A stretch of 12,699 nucleotides of DNA from Acidimicrobiaceae bacterium (GTDB taxonomy: Bacteria > Actinomycetota > Acidimicrobiia > Acidimicrobiales > Bog-793), in contig PMZN01000158.1 of the NCBI GenBank assembly GCA_003170375.1, positions 30,382-43,080 on the forward strand, in the 5' to 3' direction. The notes beneath the pieces were generated by a model that ran no database searches, was not told the origin of the DNA, and saw only the letters and a program-made list of their open reading frames with translations. The first letter of the stretch is position 1. Each line of letters opens with the position of its first letter. Positions 7,293-12,699 of the stretch are shown one piece after another. The translations under genes were made by a program, and so were the position numbers.

Positions 7293-9725
7293 ATGGCAGT
7301 GGACACCGCCGATACGGTGACAGCCGGCGCTCCCACACGCGCCGACGCTCCGGGAGCCGAGGCCTTGGAAGCCGACGCGCCGGGAGCCGATGCGCCCGTC
7401 GACATCGACCGCGTGTCCCTTCGCCGGTTCGGCGCGACCACTGGCGTGGCGGCAATCCTCCTCGGCCTCTTCGTCATCTGGATGGCGTCCCACCCGGGCG
7501 TCCACCGTTCCACAGCTGACATCGATGCTGTCGTCAAGCTCGTCGTCGCTGCGCTCGCCGCCGCCAGCTGCGTCGTGTTCGGCCGCCGCGCGGCCCCTCA
7601 AGTACGCCTTGCCTGGATGTGGATCGGGGCCTTCGCCACCGTCTGGGCTGTCGGGGCAGCTGTCCTCACGTGGTACGACTTCGGGAAGAACGGTGCCGTG
7701 CCGTTCCCCTCGGCAGCCGACGCCGGCTTTCTTGCCGCGCTTCCACTCGCCGCAATCGGCGTCCTTCTGTTCTCCTCAGCTCCTGGGCCAGGCGTCTCCC
7801 GGGCACGCATGCTCCTCGACGGCGTCATCGTGGCCGGATCGCTTCTCATCGTGAGCTGGACCACCGCACTCGGCACCGTCTACCACTCCGGCTCGGGCAC
7901 CGTCTTCTCCCAGGCAATCGGTCTTGCCTACCCGATAAGCGACGTGATCGTCGCCACCGTCGGCGTCAGCGTCCTCGCCCAAGGTCGCAGCCGCCAACAA
8001 GTCCCGCCCGTGCTCGTCGTAGCCGGGTTGCTATGCCTGACCGTCGCCGACAGCAGTCTCGCTTACTTGAGTCATCTCACGTCGTTCCGGTACGACGTGC
8101 TTGTCGACGCCGGCCGCGTGGCCGGTTTCATGCTCATCGCTCTCGCCCCTATTTGGCCGCTCGACCCGAATACGACAGCGCGCGACGAGGTCGAGGGGCC
8201 GTCGCCGTGGCAGGTCGCGCTCCCCTACCTCTTTGTAGCCATCGCTATCTTCGCGGCCACCCTCAAGGGCACCCAGTCCCGTCACCTCGACCTGTTCGAC
8301 GTGATCGCCGGGCTGTGCGTCATCGCCGCTGTGCTCACTCGCCTGGTTCTCACCCTCGTCGAGAATCTGCGTCTCACCAGCCAAATGCGCTATGCGGTCA
8401 CCACGCTTCGCGCGAACCAGGTCGAGCTCGTTCATTACGCCCTTCACGACTCGCTCACCGGCCTGCCGAACAGGGTGCTGTTCGGCGATCGCATCGAACA
8501 CGCGCTTGCCCGACGCTCCTCACCTACCCGCCGCGTCGCCGTGATGCTCTGCGATCTTGACAGCTTCAAGGACGTGAACGACACGCTCGGCCACTCAAGC
8601 GGTGACGAGGTGCTGATCGCGGCCGCTGATCGTCTGAGCTCGTGCGTCCGTCCGGCCGACACCGTCGCACGCATCGGGGGCGACGAATTCGCCATCCTCA
8701 TCGACGATGCCTCAGGAGTCGACGAGGTTGCGTCGGTCGCCGCCCGAGTGTGTTCGGCGATGCGCACCCCGTTCACCGTTGCCGGACGCGACTTCATCGT
8801 GCAAGTGAGCGTCGGCATCGCGATGGCCAATCAGTACGACACCCGCAGCGAGAAGCTCCTTCAGGATGCCGACGTCGCCTTGTATGCGACCAAGGATGCT
8901 GGGGGCAACGATTACACGTTCTTCGAACCACGCCTCGGCAAGGCTTACGTCGACCGGCTCGGGCTGCAAGCCGAGCTTTCCGTGGCTCTTGACAACGGCG
9001 AGCTCTTCATGGAGTACCAGCCGGTCGTCGAGCTTGCTTCAGGGCGCACCGTCGGCGTCGAGGCGTTGCTGAGGTGGCGTCATCCCCGGCGCGGCGTGCT
9101 GAAGCCCGTGGACTTTCTCCCAGTCGCGGATAACTCCGGCATCGCAGTCCAAATCGGTGCTTGGGTTCTGGGCGAGGCGCTGCAGCAGCTTCGGGGATGG
9201 AGGGAGCGGACCCCGTCAGCCGCGCACCTCTGGACGGCGGTCAACGTCTCGGCGCGACAGCTCGCCAGTGGCGACCTCGTCCGTGCCGTCTCCAAAGCCA
9301 TCGACGCGAGCGGCCTGGAGCCGGAGTCGTTGCACATCGAGCTGACGGAAAGCGCGGTGATCGACCTGGTCGACTGGTCCTTGCTCGTCCTGACGGAGCT
9401 GAAGAACCTTGGGGCGACGCTGGAGATCGACGGCTTCGGCACGGGCTACTCCTCGCTCGCATACCTGAAGCAGTTGCCGATCGACGGCGTGAAGATAGAT
9501 CGTGTCTTCGTGGACGGTCTCGGTACCGACGGTCGTGATGCCGTCATCATCGAGGCGGTCGTCTCACTGGCGCACGCCTTGCAGCTGAAGGTCGCCGCCG
9601 CGGGCGTCGAGACCAGTCGGCAGCTCGAGTGGCTCCGAACTCTCGGATGCGATTACGGACAGGGCTACCAGTGGAGCATCCCGCTGCCCGCTGCCGATCT
9701 GGAGCGGTGGCTAAGCCGTAGTTGA
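7293..9725 (+). CDS. Membrane GGDEF-EAL protein: probable diguanylate cyclase with degenerate EAL domain
   Basis: The protein has 810 residues. An Ala/Asp-rich head (1-40) precedes about ten hydrophobic helices (roughly 48-356), probably a sensor. The GGDEF domain (about 380-545) has GGDEF intact at 462-466, CDLDSFKDVND before it, and the inhibitory I-site RPAD at 453-456, correctly five residues upstream. The EAL domain (about 560-808) keeps EALLRW (590-595), Asn651, Glu686 in ELTES, Lys734 in KIDRVF and Gln790 in QGY. The usual DDFGTG is DGFGTG (Gly714), and the usual AEGVET is AAGVET (Ala770), so two catalytic positions are lost. I infer c-di-GMP synthesis with little or no hydrolysis. ATG 7293 is preferred over GTG 7188: G/C at third positions is about 51% in the 35 codons before it and about 71% in the 35 after. 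The start remains uncertain because no strong ribosome site is present. Confidence 0.9.
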   Translation: MAVDTADTVTAGAPTRADAPGAEALEADAPGADAPVDIDRVSLRRFGATTGVAAILLGLFVIWMASHPGVHRSTADIDAVVKLVVAALAAASCVVFGRRAAPQVRLAWMWIGAFATVWAVGAAVLTWYDFGKNGAVPFPSAADAGFLAALPLAAIGVLLFSSAPGPGVSRARMLLDGVIVAGSLLIVSWTTALGTVYHSGSGTVFSQAIGLAYPISDVIVATVGVSVLAQGRSRQQVPPVLVVAGLLCLTVADSSLAYLSHLTSFRYDVLVDAGRVAGFMLIALAPIWPLDPNTTARDEVEGPSPWQVALPYLFVAIAIFAATLKGTQSRHLDLFDVIAGLCVIAAVLTRLVLTLVENLRLTSQMRYAVTTLRANQVELVHYALHDSLTGLPNRVLFGDRIEHALARRSSPTRRVAVMLCDLDSFKDVNDTLGHSSGDEVLIAAADRLSSCVRPADTVARIGGDEFAILIDDASGVDEVASVAARVCSAMRTPFTVAGRDFIVQVSVGIAMANQYDTRSEKLLQDADVALYATKDAGGNDYTFFEPRLGKAYVDRLGLQAELSVALDNGELFMEYQPVVELASGRTVGVEALLRWRHPRRGVLKPVDFLPVADNSGIAVQIGAWVLGEALQQLRGWRERTPSAAHLWTAVNVSARQLASGDLVRAVSKAIDASGLEPESLHIELTESAVIDLVDWSLLVLTELKNLGATLEIDGFGTGYSSLAYLKQLPIDGVKIDRVFVDGLGTDGRDAVIIEAVVSLAHALQLKVAAAGVETSRQLEWLRTLGCDYGQGYQWSIPLPAADLERWLSRS
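7341..7393 (+). repeat. Two-copy 30-bp tandem repeat in the N-terminal head of the GGDEF-EAL protein
   Basis: Copies begin at 7341 and 7371. Over 23 bp they match at 21 positions (differences at 7349/7379 and 7361/7391). The period of 30 bp keeps frame and encodes ADAPGAEALE followed by ADAPGADAPV. It looks like a recent in-frame duplication in a disordered, acidic, Ala/Pro-rich segment. Confidence 0.7.
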
Positions 9726-9791
9726 GAAACGCCGGTCAGCGGACAGAGCCTCACCTTGCGACACCCGGACTGCGAAAAAGTTCTCAAGACA

Positions 9792-9831
9792 AGAGCGCAA
9801 CACGCCGATCAAGTAGCTCATGTCGCGCTCT
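9792..9831. repeat. Inverted repeat in the gap between the GGDEF-EAL and lipoprotein genes
   Basis: AGAGCGC (9792-9798) and GCGCTCT (9825-9831) are exact inverted copies separated by 26 nt. The 237-bp gap (9726-9962) shows no gene, and this is its clearest structure. It could be a weak terminator or a regulator site; the long loop argues against a good terminator. Confidence 0.3.
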
Positions 9832-9917
9832 CACAACACAAGTGCCCAAGAACCGCGAGGTCAAGAGGTGAGGCCTCACAAAGAAGCGGTCGTGGCCTCG
9901 ACACCGCCGAGCCAAAG

Positions 9918-9923
9918 TACACT
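9918..9923 (+). promoter_or_regulatory. Possible -10 box of the lipoprotein gene
   Basis: TACACT fits TANNNT and would start transcription near 9930, giving a leader of about 33 nt that includes GAGGAG (9949-9954). No convincing -35 is seen at standard spacing. Confidence 0.25.
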
Positions 9924-9962
9924 TACACCGTTTGACGAAACCCGAGGCGAGGAGTGAGGCCA

Positions 9963-10997
9963 ATGCGACTCACGCGTAGGATCGTAACCATCGTCGTGAG
10001 CGTCACGTGCGGCCTCGCCCTTGCGGCGTGCGGCCAACAAGTCGTTGCGCACGTGAAGGCAAGCGACTCCGTTCACTCAGCTTTGACCAGCGTATTCAAC
10101 AGCCCTACGACTCAATTCGTCGTCACCGTACAGGACCTTCCCGGGCAGGCGAGCATCGCTGACGGCAACTTCTCCGTCGTGCTCACGACATCTCATGACC
10201 AGGGCACAGGCACGTCCACCTCCATGGCTGATCAGTCCATAGATGTCTCGATCGACTATCAGTCCGCCGATTTGGTCGACCTGCGCGCGGTGGACGGGTC
10301 GGAGTACTGCCGTCTGGATCTCAAGCACATCGAGGGCCTTGCAGGCCCTACGGCGTTCGCCGCCGAATCGAAGACGCTCGACGCATTGGCCGCCCGTCCG
10401 GGCTTTGGATTCATCCACGACATCTTGCTCGGCAACTGGGTCGGCGTCTCAACGAGCACGCTCACTGCGGTGGCCCGCCAACTCGCGCCCGAGGTGCCAG
10501 GAGCCGATTCATCGATCTCTGGTCTGCAAAAGGCCAGCGGTCTAGGCCCTCAGGTCGCGAGCTCCTGGGTGCAGTCGGTCCGGACATGGCTGAGCATTCA
10601 CCAGACAACGACCGACAAGTACTCGCTCACACTTCCGGTTCGAAGCTTTGCCGGGTCAATTCTCCAGGCGGTGGCCAAGCCCTTGGCAACGTACTCGAAA
10701 GAGCCATTTCTATCCCAATCACAGCTTCTGAAGACGATCGATGAGATTCCGGCCAGTCTTTCCGTTCATGCAAACCTGTGGGTCTCAAAAGGGTCCGTGA
10801 CCAAGCTGCAGATCCTCGTCCCGAATTCCAGCGGCTCTCTGATGATTGCTGTCTCCCACCCGGCGGCGCCGGTTCAGGTTCCGGGCAACGCAACACTGTT
10901 GACGGCTGCCAACCTCACCTCTATCTTCGGATCGCTTTCGGGCCCCCTCGTCAAGGCACTTGGCTCGAGTCGTGCCAGTTCCTTGAGCGCGCTCTGA
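9963..10997 (+). CDS. Putative lipoprotein of unknown function
   Basis: The protein has 344 residues and I do not recognise a named family. The N-terminus is a lipoprotein signal: RRIVTIVVSVTCGLALAAC, with two early arginine pairs, a hydrophobic core and the lipobox L-A-A-C ending at Cys23, so the mature protein should be lipid-anchored on the outer face of the membrane. The body is rich in Ser/Thr and short beta-prone stretches (for example QFVVTVQDLPG, DLVDLRAVDGSEYCRLDLKH, SLSVHANLWVSKGSVTKLQI). That pattern recalls the LppX/LprG-like lipid-carrier fold of actinobacterial lipoproteins; this is a weak, pattern-level resemblance. ATG 9963 is chosen because GAGGAG (9949-9954) lies 8 nt upstream; GTG 9954 overlaps that site. 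It converges on the solute-binding protein gene. Confidence 0.8.
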   Translation: MRLTRRIVTIVVSVTCGLALAACGQQVVAHVKASDSVHSALTSVFNSPTTQFVVTVQDLPGQASIADGNFSVVLTTSHDQGTGTSTSMADQSIDVSIDYQSADLVDLRAVDGSEYCRLDLKHIEGLAGPTAFAAESKTLDALAARPGFGFIHDILLGNWVGVSTSTLTAVARQLAPEVPGADSSISGLQKASGLGPQVASSWVQSVRTWLSIHQTTTDKYSLTLPVRSFAGSILQAVAKPLATYSKEPFLSQSQLLKTIDEIPASLSVHANLWVSKGSVTKLQILVPNSSGSLMIAVSHPAAPVQVPGNATLLTAANLTSIFGSLSGPLVKALGSSRASSLSAL

Positions 10998-11032
10998 GCC
11001 GGAGAACCGTCGGAGGACGGGGATTCCGGCTC
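10996..11032 (+). terminator. Terminator hairpin of the lipoprotein gene
   Basis: GAGCCGGA (10996-11003) pairs with TCCGGCTC (11025-11032), an exact 8-bp stem. Inside it CCGTC (11007-11011) and GACGG (11016-11020) form a second 5-bp stem with a GGAG loop. The outer arm begins within the TGA stop codon. No T-run follows. Confidence 0.6.
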
Positions 11033-11037
11033 CGAGG

Positions 11038-11080
11038 CTGAGCCGCCCCGCCCGCCGTCGGTCGAGACAGCTGGGCTCAG
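11038..11080 (-). terminator. Terminator hairpin of the solute-binding protein gene
   Basis: CTGAGCC (11038-11044) and GGCTCAG (11074-11080) are exact 7-bp inverted copies around a 29-nt loop. Read on the minus strand, the first arm contains the TGA stop, mirroring the hairpin of the opposite gene. The long loop and missing T-run lower confidence. Confidence 0.4.
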
Positions 11081-12627
11081 GAAACGCTCGTCGACGACAG
11101 AGTCTGCAACGAATCGGTCAGCGACGGGAAGAAGCTGAACCCGTGGACACCGTGGCCGACCACCGCGTAGTCATAGCTGGTGAATAGCCACACCCAGACG
11201 GCATTCGCGGTGAGCCTCGCCGATAGCTCGCTGTAGTCTCTCTGACGCGCTACGGCCGAAGACGACTCGTCACCTTCAACTAGCAGGTTCTGAAGGATCG
11301 GCGAGCTGTACCCGGCGGGCACTCCAAGGTCCGCGCCGGGACCGAAGTACCGGCCGTACATCGTGTAGGGGTCCGGGTCGGCACCATTCCAGGCGAACGC
11401 CGCCTGGAAGTCACCCTTCAGCCAGTCCTGATTGTAAACGTCGCTCTTCAGGTTCTGGATGTTCATCTTGATCCCGGCCCGAGCCAGCTCACTTTGGGCT
11501 GCCTTCGCCTGAGCAGAGCTCGTGGGGTCGAGGGCGACCGAGGTGATGGCGGTGAAGGAGAAGCCGGACGGGTCGCCCGCCGCCATGAGATAGCTCTTGG
11601 CCGCCGCGAGGTTCGTGGTGGGACACAGCGCGGAGACCGGCTTCGAGGCGAACGGCCCGGCGGGGACCGGCCCCACGACTTGGCCCTGTCCGAAGACCGA
11701 GTCATTGACGATCTGTCTGCGGCTGATGGCACACTCAAGCGCCCGCCGGTTGTTCACGTTTGCGAGCGGCCCAGTCTTGTCCTGGAGCATGAGGGCCCGG
11801 TACGAGAGGTCGAGAACCTTCTGCACCGTGTAACCGGTCAGCGTCTTGGCGACTTCCGGCTCGGTGAGCAAGCCCAGCTGGACGGTGTTCGCCTTGATCG
11901 CCGAGGCGATCAATTGCGCGGTGGGGATCGCTTCGACCTTCACGGACGCCTGCTTGACATCGCCACCCCAGTAGTGCGGGTTCGCTTTCAGCACCAGGTA
12001 GTTGTTAAGGCTCCAGCTGGAGAAGACGAACGGTCCCGTACCGTCCGGCTTCGTCGCCACCGTGCCTGCTGCGATGGCTTTGGTCGAAAGGATGGAAAGG
12101 TTCACCGAAGTGAGCCCTGACAGGACCGAGGAGTCAGGTCGGCTGAGAACGAGCTTCACGGCATAGGGGCCCGTGGCCACGATGGACTTCACGGCCGAGA
12201 GGTACGAAGCCGAGGCATCGACGGTCTTCGGAGCCAGCACCCGGTTCAAAGACGCGACCACGTCGGCCGAAGTGAACCTCGAGCCGTCGTCGAACGTCAC
12301 GCCCTTGCGGAGCCGGAAGGCGATCACCCGGTTCCCATTGCTGAACATCCAGCTCATCGCCAGGTCCGGCACGAACTGCAGCTTCTTGTTGTAGCGGACA
12401 AGCTGGTCGTACACGAGCCCGAGCGCCTGAAAGTCGACGAGATTCGTGACGGTATCAGGGTCGAGATTCTGAACGCCCGAGGTACTTGCGACGACGAACG
12501 TGCTCCCATTGGACGCATGGGAAGCCTGCACGCGCGGTGCTGCACCTACGGAGGAGCAAAGCACACCTGCCAGACCGAAGCTGGTTCCAAGCGCTATGAC
12601 ACTACGGAGAACGTTTCTATGCCTCAC
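11077..12627 (-). CDS. ABC transporter solute-binding protein, family 5 (peptide/nickel type)
   Basis: Secreted receptor that captures a solute, typically a di- or oligopeptide, and hands it to an ABC permease. The protein has 516 residues, the usual family length. Residues 1-30 form a Sec-type signal peptide (basic RHRNVLR, hydrophobic core, cleavage likely near SSVGAA). Cys24 lies in GVLCSS, but Leu at -1 does not fit a lipobox, so lipidation is doubtful. Family hallmarks are LVYDQLVRYN...FVPDLAMSWMF near 71-95, RLRKGVTFDDGSRFTSADVV (about 105-124), and LKANPHYWGGDVKQASVKVE. GTG 12627 has GGAAG (12638-12634) 6 nt upstream. No permease or ATPase gene follows it; the downstream neighbour is convergent. 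The ligand cannot be told from sequence. Confidence 0.92.
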   Translation of the reverse strand: MRHRNVLRSVIALGTSFGLAGVLCSSVGAAPRVQASHASNGSTFVVASTSGVQNLDPDTVTNLVDFQALGLVYDQLVRYNKKLQFVPDLAMSWMFSNGNRVIAFRLRKGVTFDDGSRFTSADVVASLNRVLAPKTVDASASYLSAVKSIVATGPYAVKLVLSRPDSSVLSGLTSVNLSILSTKAIAAGTVATKPDGTGPFVFSSWSLNNYLVLKANPHYWGGDVKQASVKVEAIPTAQLIASAIKANTVQLGLLTEPEVAKTLTGYTVQKVLDLSYRALMLQDKTGPLANVNNRRALECAISRRQIVNDSVFGQGQVVGPVPAGPFASKPVSALCPTTNLAAAKSYLMAAGDPSGFSFTAITSVALDPTSSAQAKAAQSELARAGIKMNIQNLKSDVYNQDWLKGDFQAAFAWNGADPDPYTMYGRYFGPGADLGVPAGYSSPILQNLLVEGDESSSAVARQRDYSELSARLTANAVWVWLFTSYDYAVVGHGVHGFSFFPSLTDSLQTLSSTSVS

Positions 12628-12655
12628 GAACCACTTCCAAGTCGTCAGTGCGGTG

Positions 12656-12684
12656 ACCGTAACACATTATTGCGGTTAGGTTAA
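12656..12684 (-). promoter_or_regulatory. Promoter of the solute-binding protein gene
   Basis: On the minus strand TTAACC (12684-12679), a 17-bp spacer and TACGGT (12661-12656) form a plausible -35/-10 pair. The transcript would start near 12649, about 22 nt before the GTG at 12627, leaving room for the GGAAG ribosome site. Box scores are modest (four and three of six matches). Confidence 0.4.
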
Positions 12685-12699
12685 GCGGTCGGCCGGTGA

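Noticed and set aside
9932..9937. TTGACG as a -35 box for the lipoprotein gene
   Set aside because: No -10-like hexamer lies 16-18 bp downstream before the ATG; that position is occupied by the ribosome site region.
11494..12120. Plus-strand open frame (208 codons) inside the solute-binding protein gene
   Set aside because: Antisense to a clear family-5 binding protein; Arg/Gly-rich translation without motifs.
12612..12627. Lipoprotein signal in the solute-binding protein
   Set aside because: The only cysteine in the signal region (Cys24) has Leu at -1 instead of Gly/Ala/Ser, so a plain Sec signal fits better.

Overview
The window is a high-GC, gene-dense bacterial chromosome segment that fits an actinobacterium. 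The reasons are the strong G/C bias at third codon positions, several GTG starts, apparent leaderless starts (a TANNNT-type -10 box 5-6 nt before the first codon), U-tract-less terminator hairpins, and a membrane-anchored DUF3048 protein with a Ser/Thr linker. Acidimicrobiia would suit, but the sequence alone does not fix the class. There is no transposase, tRNA, rRNA, CRISPR array or phage gene; it reads as ordinary chromosome.

Layout, left to right. Positions 1-512 (-): 5' part of an 8-oxoguanine-deaminase-like amidohydrolase, cut by the window edge. Positions 651-2144 (+): divergent, a fold-type-II PLP enzyme of unassigned reaction; the shared 138-bp gap holds back-to-back promoters and two palindromes. 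Positions 2290-3492 (+): DUF3048 (YerB-like) cell-surface protein. Positions 3540-4889 (-): gabT, converging on it, with a 10-bp-stem hairpin at the junction. Positions 5112-6065 (+): uppP, divergent from gabT, followed by a glutathione-peroxidase-family thiol peroxidase (6087-6575) and the ribosome-rescue factor arfB (6636-7061). Positions 7293-9725 (+): a ten-helix membrane GGDEF-EAL protein behind a roughly 200-nt leader with potential alternative hairpins. Positions 9963-10997 (+): an unrecognised lipoprotein. Positions 11077-12627 (-): a secreted family-5 ABC solute-binding protein converging on it, with a hairpin at each gene's stop codon.

No single pathway links the genes. The amidohydrolase and PLP enzyme could form a small regulated nucleobase or amino-compound unit. 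gabT feeds GABA nitrogen and carbon into central metabolism. uppP recycles the cell-wall lipid carrier. The peroxidase and ArfB are housekeeping or stress functions. The most interesting points are the GGDEF-EAL protein, whose cyclase motifs are intact while two EAL catalytic positions are replaced (suggesting a cyclase with a non-hydrolytic EAL domain); the structured leader before it; and the palindromic divergent control region at 518-630.
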